From Dietzia natronolimnaea (GTDB lineage: Bacteria > Actinomycetota > Actinomycetes > Mycobacteriales > Mycobacteriaceae), in NCBI RefSeq assembly GCF_002289575.1, contig NZ_NTGA01000016.1, positions 62,001 through 126,000 of the forward strand: a stretch of 64,000 nucleotides of DNA, given 5' to 3'. Under the pieces are notes generated by a model. The model was not told where the DNA came from and ran no database searches. It worked only from the letters and a program-made list of their open reading frames with translations. Shown one piece after another: positions 34,400-42,666 of the stretch (its first letter is position 1; each line of letters starts with the position of its first letter). The position numbers were made by a program, and so were the translations under genes.

Positions 34400-36086
34400 G
34401 TACGTGACTCCCCGCCGCCAGGCCCCCCGCCTCCTCCTGCCCCCCCGCCGCGCCGTCGCGATGCTCCTCCTGGCGCTGGTCGTCGCGTACGCGATCGGCT
34501 GGCCGCTGCTCGCCCCGGCGGGGTGGGCGGGCACGGATTATCTCCGCGCCGGTCTGGCCCCGGGATGGCCGCACCTCATGGGCACCGACTCGCTGGGCCA
34601 CGACACGTCCGTGCGGGTCGCGCAGGCGCTGCAGGTCTCCCTCGCGGTGGCCGCGGGGTCGGCGCTGGCCGCGGCGGGGATCGGCGTGGTCGTGGGCGCC
34701 GCCGCCTGCGCGGGCGGGGCGCGCGTGGACGCGCTGCTCATGCGCCTGACCGACGCCGTGGCCGCGGTCCCGCACCTGCTGGCGACGGTCGTGGTGGTAG
34801 CGCTGTTCCGGGGGTCGATCACCGCCCTCGTGGTGGCCCTGGCGCTGACCCACTGGCCTCCGGTGGCGCGGATCGTGCGCGCCGAGACGCAGAAGGTCAT
34901 GGCCTCCGGGTACGTGGCCGCCTCGCGGGTGGCCGGGTTCTCCCCCGCACGGCTGGTGCGCCACCACGTGCTCCCGGCCGTCGCCGGGCAGGCGGGGCTG
35001 GCGGTGGTGGTGATGCTCCCCCACGCCGTGTGGCACGAGTCCACCCTGTCGTTCCTCGGCATCGGGTTGCCGCCCGAGGAGGCGAGCCTGGGGACCCTCA
35101 TCGCCCTGTCCCGCGAGGATCTGCTGCTGGGTCGCTGGTGGGCGTTGGCCTTCCCGTCCGCCGCGCTGATCGTGGTGACCGGGGCCATGGCGCTGCTCGC
35201 GCCCGCCGGCCGGCGTGGTCCCCGCGGGCGGTCACCGCTGCCGAGGTACCGATATGACGACGACGAGGTGCTCACGCAGGCGCTCAGAGTAGACGGGCTC
35301 ACGGTCCAGCTGCCCAGCCCCGACGGTCGCCCGCGCTCCGTGCTGGCGGACGTCACGCTGGCCGTGCACGCGGGCGGCGTCCTGGCGCTCGTCGGCGAGT
35401 CGGGGGCCGGAAAGTCGACCCTCGCCGACGCCTGCTGCGGCCTGCTCCCTCCCGGGGCGCAGGTGCGCGGCCGGGTGGTGCTGCCCGGAACCGTGGGCCA
35501 CGTTCCTCAGTCGGCGGCCACCGCGTTCACGCCCACCCGGCACGTGCGCGGGCAACTCGCAGAAGCTCTCGCCGTGGCCGACCGGGGCCCCGATGCCCGC
35601 CGTTCGGTCGCCGACCTGTGCCTCGAGGTGGGTCTCGACCCGGCGCTCGCCGACCGCTACCCACACCAGTTGTCCGGCGGGCAGCTGCGGCGCGCGGCGA
35701 TCGCGGTCGCGCTGGCCATCACCCCGGCGGTGCTCGTGGCGGACGAGCCGACCGCCGGGCTGGACGCCGGGCCCGCCCTGGCCATCCTCCGGCTGCTGCG
35801 CCGCCTGGCCGCGGAGCGCGGCATCGGCGTCGTGGTGATCACCCACGATCTGGCCGCGCTGACCGTAGCGGACACCGCCGACGAGGTAGCCGTGCTCCGG
35901 GCGGGGCGCCTCTGCGAGCTGGGAGCGGCCTCGCGGGTGCTCGTCGACCCCGAGAGCCCGTACACCCGTGAGCTCCTGGCCGCCGCACTGCACTCGGAGT
36001 CCACGGCCGCTGTCGATCCCGCTGTCGATCAAGCTACCGATCCCGCAGCGAACCTCGGGGCGACCGTGGGGTCGTCGTCGTCATGA
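34392..36086 (+). CDS. Fused ABC permease-ATPase (NikC-NikD-like)
   Basis: 564 residues in a single frame. Residues 1-275 form a NikC/DppC-like permease with loop SGYVAASRVAGFSPARLVRHH and the WHESTLSFLGIGLPP end. Residues 297-545 form an ATPase with Walker A GESGAGKST (335-343), signature LSGGQ (427-431) and VADEPTAGLD. A short acidic linker (YRYDDDEV) joins them. These are normally two genes. A GTG in the linker could also start a separate ATPase, but no stop intervenes. It overlaps the upstream permease by 8 bp. Confidence 0.88.
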   Translation: MREYVTPRRQAPRLLLPPRRAVAMLLLALVVAYAIGWPLLAPAGWAGTDYLRAGLAPGWPHLMGTDSLGHDTSVRVAQALQVSLAVAAGSALAAAGIGVVVGAAACAGGARVDALLMRLTDAVAAVPHLLATVVVVALFRGSITALVVALALTHWPPVARIVRAETQKVMASGYVAASRVAGFSPARLVRHHVLPAVAGQAGLAVVVMLPHAVWHESTLSFLGIGLPPEEASLGTLIALSREDLLLGRWWALAFPSAALIVVTGAMALLAPAGRRGPRGRSPLPRYRYDDDEVLTQALRVDGLTVQLPSPDGRPRSVLADVTLAVHAGGVLALVGESGAGKSTLADACCGLLPPGAQVRGRVVLPGTVGHVPQSAATAFTPTRHVRGQLAEALAVADRGPDARRSVADLCLEVGLDPALADRYPHQLSGGQLRRAAIAVALAITPAVLVADEPTAGLDAGPALAILRLLRRLAAERGIGVVVITHDLAALTVADTADEVAVLRAGRLCELGAASRVLVDPESPYTRELLAAALHSESTAAVDPAVDQATDPAANLGATVGSSSS

Positions 36087-36706
36087 CTCTCGTCGCCGAC
36101 CGGGTCACCTACCGCCGTCCCGATGGTGGGTTCGCCCTCCCACCCACCGATCTGGTCATCCGGCCCGGACGGATCACCGCCCTCGTCGGCCCCTCCGGGT
36201 GTGGCAAGACCACTCTGGCGCACCTGTTGGCGGGCCTGCTCGCCCCCGGGTCCGGCTCGGTGACCGCGGCGGGTGCGCGTGTGCGCCGTCGCCGGGGCCG
36301 CCTCCCCGGTCACACGGCCCTGCTGGACCAGGATCCGATGGCCGCCTCCGATCCGACTATGACGCTGCGCCGCGCCCTCACCCTGGCGGCGTCGGTGCGC
36401 GGCGTCACGGTGGACCCGGACGCGCTGGCGGACGAGGTCGGTCTGGACCCGGCGCTGCTGGACCGCCTCCCCGCGGAGGTCTCGGGCGGGCAGCTCCAGC
36501 GCGCGTGCCTGGCCCGCGCACTGGCCCAGGAGCCCCGATATCTGATCGCCGACGAGGCCACCGCGCACCTGGATCCTCTGAGCACGGCCGCGATCGCCCG
36601 CACACTCCGCCGGCGTGCCGACGGCGGCCTCGGCGTCCTGGCGATCACCCACGATCGTCGACTGGCCCGCAGCTGGGCCGACGAGGTGAGGGAGTTGGGG
36701 GTGTGA
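36083..36706 (+). CDS. ABC ATP-binding protein (NikE-like)
   Basis: 207 residues, short for the family. Walker A GPSGCGKTT, signature VSGGQ and a Walker B IADEATAHLD are present; note Ala in place of the usual Pro after DE. It lacks the C-terminal extension seen in oligopeptide ATPases. ATG overlaps the fused gene's stop (ATGA). It should pair with the ATPase half of the fusion. Confidence 0.85.
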   Translation: MTLVADRVTYRRPDGGFALPPTDLVIRPGRITALVGPSGCGKTTLAHLLAGLLAPGSGSVTAAGARVRRRRGRLPGHTALLDQDPMAASDPTMTLRRALTLAASVRGVTVDPDALADEVGLDPALLDRLPAEVSGGQLQRACLARALAQEPRYLIADEATAHLDPLSTAAIARTLRRRADGGLGVLAITHDRRLARSWADEVRELGV

Positions 36707-37312
36707 CTCCAATGCCGTCCGCAACCGCATGGCTCGATGACGCACGACAGACACGCCGGCAGGGGCTATCCCAGAGCGTTACGCTCCGACAACCGGGTTG
36801 CCGCCGCCGTCGAGCTCAAGCTGCAGCTCGGTGGTCGCGAGGGCGGTGCCGGACGTCGGGCACGGTATCGACCCGCTCTGCGTGGCGGTGAAGTTGACCC
36901 CACTCTGGCTGACGGCATTCGCGATGCCGGTGCCATTGTCATAAGGCACCGGTCCGACCGTGCTGGCGTTGACTGCCAGGTCGCAGGTGGCCGCACCCTG
37001 GCTGTACGACGCGGTCATCCCCCCGTTGGGGATCACCAACGAGCCCTGCGGGCGGACGCTGGCAGCACGGCGGACACTCGGGCGCGGGAGAGAACCTCAC
37101 CATGGACGCGTTCGAGTTCTGCCGAGCACTCAGCGGCCGGGCCCCGGCAGAGGGGCTGCTCCGGACCCAGGTCCCGTTCTGACCCGGATCGTGAATGTGC
37201 TTTTATCCGACCGAGTGTGAGGTAGATTACATTCCGGGCACAACGCGCTGGTAGCGCGCACTTCTCCGGCTCGTCGCCGCCTCTGACTCGACCCCGGAAG
37301 AAGGACGCCGCC
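36707..37312. other. 606-bp stretch with no well-supported gene
   Basis: Between the importer and the metallo-beta-lactamase-fold gene. It contains the possible orphan fragment at 36779-37039, a GC-rich hairpin around 37240-37256, and an AT-rich promoter-like segment (about 37195-37225, TTTTATC ... TAGATT) that probably drives the next gene. Confidence 0.5.
36779..37039 (-). pseudogene. Possible remnant of a secreted protein gene
   Basis: An 86-codon frame from GTG ends at TAA. Its product is Ser/Thr/Gly-rich with two cysteines (AATCDLAV, GSIPCPTSG), like the exported beta-sandwich end of a larger protein. The frame stays open upstream to about 37080 without a convincing start, signal peptide or ribosome site. 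It could be a decayed or truncated gene, or chance. I do not recognise a family. Confidence 0.3.
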
Positions 37313-38515
37313 ATGCCCCCGTCAGAACCACTCCCCCCGCCTCCGCGCACTTCCCGCCTCAGCCGCCGCTCGGTCCTCTCCGCCTTCGGCGGGGCGGTCG
37401 CGGCGACCGGAATCGTGGGCTTCGGCAGCGGCTCCGCCGGAGCCCAGAGCCTCACGGGCTCCCTGGGCTCCGGCTCCCTCGGGTCGTCCGGCGGCACCCC
37501 GCCGGACGGCATCCCCTCGGCGCAGCGTGAACCACTCGAGCTACTGCTCCTGGGGACACTCGCCGGCCCGATGGTGGAGAAGACGCGGGTGGGGATCGCG
37601 TCGGTCCTCGTGGTCAACGGGGCCGCCTACGTGATCGACTGCGGGCGGTCCGCGGTGACGCAGTACGGGCTCACGGGCCTGGAACTGGCGGCGATCAGCG
37701 ACATCTTCCTCACCCACCTGCACGCCGACCACATCGCGGACTACTACAACTTCGCGCTCATCGGTGGGGTGGTCGCCAACGCCGCCGGGGACAAACTCGT
37801 GGCCCCCGTCGGCGTCCACGGCCCGGGGTCCGCGGGCGGACTGCGACCGCCCAACGTCGACTACCCGGACTTCCCGGTGGTCGCCCCCCAGAGCCCGACC
37901 CCGGGCACGGCGGAGATGACGCAGCGGCTGGACGAGGCCTACGCCTACACGTCGAACATCTTCCTCCGGGACAACGGCCCCACCGGTGGACCGCCCGACC
38001 CGCGCACGCTGTTCGACGTCCACGAGATCGTGATCCCGGACGTCGGCGCCAGCTACACCAACACCTCCCCGGCGATGGACCCGTTCCTCGTCATGGAGGA
38101 CCAGAACGTCCGGGTCACCGCCACCCTCGTCCCGCACGGGCCGGTCTTCCCCGCGTTCGCCTTCCGCTTCGACACCGCGCACGGGTCGGTGACGTTCTCC
38201 GGGGACACCAGCCTCAGCGAGAACCTGGACCGGTTGGCGCTCGGCACCGACACCCCCGTGCACGAGGCGATCAACGTGCGCGGCGGCAATCTGCCGCCGG
38301 CCATGATCGAGCACAACCTGGAGTCCCACGTCGAGGTCCAGGTGGCGGGGCAGGTCGCCGAGCGCGCCGGCGCCGAGCGACTGGTCCTCACGCACCTCGG
38401 CGACTACTCCGGCGTCGTGGACGTGCGCCAGTGGCACGACTGGGCCCAGGAGGGCTACGGCGGGGACGTGATCGTGGGCCACGACCTGCAGCGGATCGTC
38501 CTGGCCACCCGATGA
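37313..38515 (+). CDS. Secreted metallo-beta-lactamase-fold hydrolase (Tat signal)
   Basis: 400 residues. A twin-arginine signal (SRLSRRSVLSAFGG, Arg18-19) is followed by a Gly/Ser-rich stretch. The metal motif THLHADH has His135, His137, Asp139 and His140; later ligands appear as VPHGPVFPAF, TFSGDTSLS and a C-terminal VGHDLQ. It resembles extracytoplasmic ribonuclease-Z-type or arylsulfatase-like MBL proteins. Substrate unknown. AAGGAC precedes the ATG. Confidence 0.85.
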   Translation: MPPSEPLPPPPRTSRLSRRSVLSAFGGAVAATGIVGFGSGSAGAQSLTGSLGSGSLGSSGGTPPDGIPSAQREPLELLLLGTLAGPMVEKTRVGIASVLVVNGAAYVIDCGRSAVTQYGLTGLELAAISDIFLTHLHADHIADYYNFALIGGVVANAAGDKLVAPVGVHGPGSAGGLRPPNVDYPDFPVVAPQSPTPGTAEMTQRLDEAYAYTSNIFLRDNGPTGGPPDPRTLFDVHEIVIPDVGASYTNTSPAMDPFLVMEDQNVRVTATLVPHGPVFPAFAFRFDTAHGSVTFSGDTSLSENLDRLALGTDTPVHEAINVRGGNLPPAMIEHNLESHVEVQVAGQVAERAGAERLVLTHLGDYSGVVDVRQWHDWAQEGYGGDVIVGHDLQRIVLATR

Positions 38516-38556
38516 CCCCCGCCCCGCCCTCACCAGAACGAGCTTCAGGAGGAACC

Positions 38557-38961
38557 ATGAGCACCATCGACATGATCACGTCCCACCCCCACCCGACCGG
38601 TGGTCTGCCCGTCGAGTTGCTGGCGGAGGCGATCGACGCCGCGTCCGCGTGCGCGCGCATCTGCACCGCCTGCGCGGACGCGTGCCTGGCCGAGGAGTCG
38701 GTCGCGGAGATGCGCGACTGCATCCGCACCGATCTCGACTGCGCGGACGTGTGCGCGGCCACCGCGTCGGTGCTGAGTCGCCGGACCGGGACGATCTCGG
38801 GGGCGGTCAAGGAGTTGCTCAGCGCGTGCCGCGTCGCGTGCGCGACGTGCGCTGACGACTGCGGGTCCCACGCGGACATGCACGCCCACTGCGCGATCTG
38901 CGCCGAGGCCTGCCGCCGCTGCGAGACGGCGTGCGCGGAGTTGCTCAGCGCGATCGGGTGA
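38557..38961 (+). CDS. Cys-rich four-helix-bundle copper-binding protein (DUF326/Csp-like)
   Basis: 134 residues with 16 cysteines, mostly in helical CxxxC or CxxC spacing (CARICTACADAC, CRVACATCADDC, CAICAEACRRCETAC). This matches copper storage proteins that pack Cu(I) inside a four-helix bundle. No signal peptide, so probably cytosolic. AGGAGG ribosome site. Neighbouring copper-type two-component and periplasmic genes support the role. Confidence 0.9.
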   Translation: MSTIDMITSHPHPTGGLPVELLAEAIDAASACARICTACADACLAEESVAEMRDCIRTDLDCADVCAATASVLSRRTGTISGAVKELLSACRVACATCADDCGSHADMHAHCAICAEACRRCETACAELLSAIG

Positions 38962-40149
38962 TCAGGGCCACCGCGCGGTTCGGGGGATCGTGAAGCTGAA
39001 GCGTGCGCCGTGCCCGGGGCCGTCGCTGGCCGCGCTGACGCGACCGCCGTGGGCCTCCACGAGTGCCCGGGTGATCGCCAGCCCGATGCCACTTCCCCCG
39101 CCGTGTCGGCCGCGGGCGGTGTCCACGCGGTAGAAGCGGTCGAAGAGGTGATCCAGGTGGTGCGCGGCCACGCCCTCGCCGGTGTCGGTGACAGTGACGG
39201 ACACCCGCCTCAGAGCCACCGTGTCGGTGCCGGACGTCCTGGTGCCGGTGTCCGCGGGGAGCAGGCTGGTGCTGACGGTGACGGAGCCACCGGCAGGGGT
39301 GTGCCGTAGTGCGTTGTCCAGCAGGTTCCCCAGTACCTGGCCCATGCGGTCGACGTCCACGGTGACCTCGGCGTCGACGAGGTCGCGGGCGGTGAGCTCC
39401 ACCCCCTTGTCCGCGAACCGCTCCCGGGCGGCGTCGAGGGCGCTCCCCACCAACCCGGCGATGGTGGTGGGGACCGGATGGAGGCGGGTCAGGTGCTCCT
39501 CGACGGCCGAGACGGCTACGATGTCCGACGCCAGGCGTTCGAGTCGGCGGGTGGCCGTCCACAGCACCTCCCTGGTGTCGTCGTCGTAGTCCCGCACACC
39601 GTCGTCGACGGCCTCGAGGTAGGAGTCGATCGTGGCCAGCGGGGTGCGCATCTCGTGACCGAGGTCGGCGAGCATCCGGCGTCGCGTGGTGTCGGTGGCG
39701 TCGAGTCTCCGGGCGAGTTCGTTGACGCTCGTCGCCAGGTCGTCGAACTCCCGCCCCAGCTCGGGACTCGCGACGCGCGTGTCGTAGCGCCCGCCGGCGA
39801 TCTCGGCGGTCGAGGCGGTCACCACCGCGACCGAACGCTGGACCCTGCGGGTGAGGTACCAGCTCGCCAGCAACGCCAGGAGCACCGCGACGCCCACCGC
39901 CAGCCCCCAGGCCAGGACGATCGAATCCGTGAACGCCTCCTCGACGTGGGCGGCCTCCGCGGAGTCGTGCTCGATCCCGGCCTGCCCGAGGTGGTCGTGG
40001 AAGATCTCGGGCGCCAGCACCGAGGCGACGAGCCAGGCGCTCCCCGCGCAGCCCACCACCACCCCGGCCATGACCACCAACAGACGCGTCCCGAAACTCG
40101 CCCCTGCGAGCCGGCCGCGCCGCACCTCACCGACGGCGCCGCCGCTCAC
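38962..40149 (-). CDS. Sensor histidine kinase
   Basis: 395 residues. Two membrane helices (about 20-45 and 76-99) enclose a short 30-residue outside loop with several His and acidic residues (FHDHLGQAGIEHD). HAMP (100-150), the phospho-acceptor LGHEMRTP (His165) and the ATPase motifs GNLLDNALRH, DTGEGV and GGSGIGL follow. The His-rich loop would suit copper or other metal sensing. GTG start overlapping the regulator's stop. Confidence 0.92.
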   Translation of the reverse strand: MSGGAVGEVRRGRLAGASFGTRLLVVMAGVVVGCAGSAWLVASVLAPEIFHDHLGQAGIEHDSAEAAHVEEAFTDSIVLAWGLAVGVAVLLALLASWYLTRRVQRSVAVVTASTAEIAGGRYDTRVASPELGREFDDLATSVNELARRLDATDTTRRRMLADLGHEMRTPLATIDSYLEAVDDGVRDYDDDTREVLWTATRRLERLASDIVAVSAVEEHLTRLHPVPTTIAGLVGSALDAARERFADKGVELTARDLVDAEVTVDVDRMGQVLGNLLDNALRHTPAGGSVTVSTSLLPADTGTRTSGTDTVALRRVSVTVTDTGEGVAAHHLDHLFDRFYRVDTARGRHGGGSGIGLAITRALVEAHGGRVSAASDGPGHGARFSFTIPRTARWP

Positions 40150-40946
40150 CGCCCGGGCCCCATCCGGTAGCCCACGCCGCGGACCGTGCGGACGTAGCGA
40201 CCCCGCGTGGCCTCGTCACCGAGCTTGCGGCGCAGGTGCGCGACGTGGACGTCCACCAGGTGGTCGTCGCCCACCCAGTTCGGGCCCCACACCCTCTCGA
40301 TCAACTGGGATCGGGTGAACACGACACCCGGGTCGCGGGACAGGGCGGCGAGCACGTCGAACTCGGTGCGGGTCAGGGCGACGGCCCGCCCGTCGACGCT
40401 CACCTCGCGACCGGCCACGTCGATGGTCAGATCCCCGATCCTCCGCGACCGCGCTTCCACCGTGGTGGTGCCCGCGGCCCCGGCGGCGGCCACGTCGTCG
40501 TCGTACCCGGTCACGGGACCCCGCGGTCTGCGCAACATCGCCTGGATCCTGGCCATGAGCTCGCGGGGGCTGAACGGCTTGGTCATGTAGTCGTCCGCGC
40601 CGACGGACAGCCCGATCAGTGTGTCGACCTCGTCGGTCCGGGCGGTGAGCATCACGACGTACGCGTCGGAGTGCGCCCTGATCCGCCGGCACACCTCGAC
40701 CCCGTCCAGCCCCGGCAACCCCAGGTCCAGGACGATCACGTCCGGGTCCACCGACCGGGCGAGCGTGACCGCCTCGGCACCGTCGCCGGTGACGGTGACC
40801 TCGAATCCGTCGCGACGGAGATACGAGGCGACCAGGTCCGCGAGGGACTGCTCGTCGTCGACGACCATCGCCCGCAACCCCGTGGGTGGGCGCGGCACGG
40901 GACCGGGTGCACCGGTCTGTCCGTGGTCGCCAGGGTTGGGGGTCAT
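40146..40946 (-). CDS. OmpR-family response regulator
   Basis: 266 residues. Receiver domain with the acidic pair VVDDEQ, phospho-Asp74 in IVLDLGLPG and Lys in MTKPFSP. The C-terminal winged helix ends LRRKLGDEATRGRYVRTVRGVGYRM. A 25-residue Gly/Pro tail precedes the receiver; the ATG three codons upstream (40955) is an equal start. Co-transcribed with the kinase, and divergent from the DUF305 gene it may control. Confidence 0.92.
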   Translation of the reverse strand: MTPNPGDHGQTGAPGPVPRPPTGLRAMVVDDEQSLADLVASYLRRDGFEVTVTGDGAEAVTLARSVDPDVIVLDLGLPGLDGVEVCRRIRAHSDAYVVMLTARTDEVDTLIGLSVGADDYMTKPFSPRELMARIQAMLRRPRGPVTGYDDDVAAAGAAGTTTVEARSRRIGDLTIDVAGREVSVDGRAVALTRTEFDVLAALSRDPGVVFTRSQLIERVWGPNWVGDDHLVDVHVAHLRRKLGDEATRGRYVRTVRGVGYRMGPGR

Positions 40947-41102
40947 GGGTCCCATCATCGCGCCCCGCCTGCGGATCCGCCGCCCCCGCGACGGCCTTGA
41001 CCAAACCTTCACACGACCTCCATCCGAAGCGCCGGACCCGACGGGCAGGATGGTTCCCAGCAGTCCGGGCGCCCGGCCGCTCCGTTCGAAAGGACCTCGA
41101 CG

Positions 41103-41768
41103 ATGACCAGCAGGATCTTCCTCGCCGCCGCAGCCGTGGCCGTCCTCACGCTCTCCGCCTGTGCCGACGACGGCGACGACACGACGGCCACGACGCCGGC
41201 CACGACCACCACCGCCGAGGACGGCGCTCCCGCGACCACCGAGGAGGGCGACGCGTCCGAGCACTCCGCCGCCGACGTGCGGTTCGCGCGGATGATGATC
41301 CCGCACCACGAGCAGGCCATCGAGATGAGCGACATCATCCTGGCCAAGGAGGGCGTCCCCGACGACGTCCGCGAGCTGGCCGAGGAGATCAAGGCCGCGC
41401 AGGGCCCGGAGATCGAGCAGCTCGACGAGTGGCTCGAGGAGTGGGGCGAGCCCGGCATGGGCCGCGACGATCATGGCGATCACATGGGCGATCACATGGG
41501 CGACCACATGGGTGACGCCGGCGAGATGCGCATGATGGACGGGATGCTCTCGCCGGAGGAGATGCAGGAGCTGGCCGACGCCGAGGGCACCGACGCCGCG
41601 CGGTTGTTCCTGGAGCAGATGATCGTCCACCACGAGGGCGCGATCGACATGGCCGAGGACCAGGTATCCGGCGGCACCCACCCGCAGGCGGTCGAGCTGG
41701 CCCAGACCATCATCGACACCCAGCAGCGGGAGATCGATCAGATGCGCGAGATGCTCGCCGGCCTGTGA
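41103..41768 (+). CDS. DUF305 lipoprotein with His/Met-rich centre
   Basis: 221 residues. Signal peptide with lipobox LSAC (Cys20), then a Thr-rich tether. DUF305 signatures are MMIPHHEQAIEM and MIVHHEGAIDMA. Between them lies a Met/His repeat (DHGDHMGDHMGDHMGD), consistent with copper or silver binding outside the membrane. AAAGGACC before ATG. Overlaps the CueP-like gene downstream. Confidence 0.9.
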   Translation: MTSRIFLAAAAVAVLTLSACADDGDDTTATTPATTTTAEDGAPATTEEGDASEHSAADVRFARMMIPHHEQAIEMSDIILAKEGVPDDVRELAEEIKAAQGPEIEQLDEWLEEWGEPGMGRDDHGDHMGDHMGDHMGDAGEMRMMDGMLSPEEMQELADAEGTDAARLFLEQMIVHHEGAIDMAEDQVSGGTHPQAVELAQTIIDTQQREIDQMREMLAGL

Positions 41769-42397
41769 CCGTGACGAGCGCTCTGACGACTGTTCCCCGC
41801 CCGTCCGCGCGCCGTCGCGCCCTGCTCGCGGCCGTGGTCGCGGGATCGTTGGGGCTGACCGCCTGCACCTCGGCCGGGCCGGAGCCGGACTCCACCTCCG
41901 ACCGGGCCGCGGCCACCCTGGTCGAGCGACACGGCCTCGAGGGGTTGGACGCCCGGCAGGTGATCGAGCGGCTCGACACCATGCCCGTGGCCGAGCGGCC
42001 CGACGACCTGTGGGCTTCCGTCGAACCGGACCAGCTGGTCCTGAGCGACCCCACCGGCGACCTCGAGGAGGCGGCGCTGCCGATGCCGGCCGACGAGTTC
42101 TACCTCTCCGTGGCCCCGTACCGGACCTTCACGCACGACTGCTTCTTCCACAGCCTCACCACGTGCCTCGGGGAGCTCGGCGGCGAGACCGTGCAGGTGA
42201 CCGTGACGGACGGGGCGACCGGGCAGACCGTGCTCGACGAGACCCGCACGACCTACGACAACGGCTTCGTGGGCCTGTGGCTCCCGCGCGACCTCACCGG
42301 CACCCTGACGATCGCGCACGAGGGCGACTCGACGACCTCGCCCGTCTCCACCGGCGACGACGACCTGACCTGCCTGACCACGATGCAGGTGGCGTAG
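41765..42397 (+). CDS. CueP-family copper-binding lipoprotein
   Basis: 210 residues with lipobox LTAC (Cys34). CueP signatures include THDCFFHSLTTCLGEL and a C-terminal LTCLTTMQV that provide the conserved cysteines. CueP is a periplasmic copper protein in enterics. The GTG start overlaps the DUF305 stop (GTGA), so the two are a unit, probably controlled by the adjacent two-component system. Confidence 0.9.
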   Translation: MTVTSALTTVPRPSARRRALLAAVVAGSLGLTACTSAGPEPDSTSDRAAATLVERHGLEGLDARQVIERLDTMPVAERPDDLWASVEPDQLVLSDPTGDLEEAALPMPADEFYLSVAPYRTFTHDCFFHSLTTCLGELGGETVQVTVTDGATGQTVLDETRTTYDNGFVGLWLPRDLTGTLTIAHEGDSTTSPVSTGDDDLTCLTTMQVA

Positions 42398-42666
42398 GCG
42401 GCGGCCGATCGCGTCGACCTATCTGACGACTGACCTGCTCAGGCCCGCGCCAATTGACCCGACTCGCCGAGGTGACGTACCCAACAGACGCCGGGAGAGC
42501 GGTGGCTCGTAGGGGTAGACCCTGACGACCCGGCCGGGCGCGCTGCAGGGGTCCCCCGATCTTCTCCCGGATTTCCGTTCCGCCCCGGGTGAGCGGCGCA
42601 CGGCCGCGGCTAGGGTGACCCCGACGTCAGTCGAGTCGCCTCTACCGCACCGTGAAATGAGACGCC

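Noticed and set aside
37102..37182. 26-codon frame starting at ATG 37102
   Set aside because: Too short, no ribosome site and no similarity to known small proteins.
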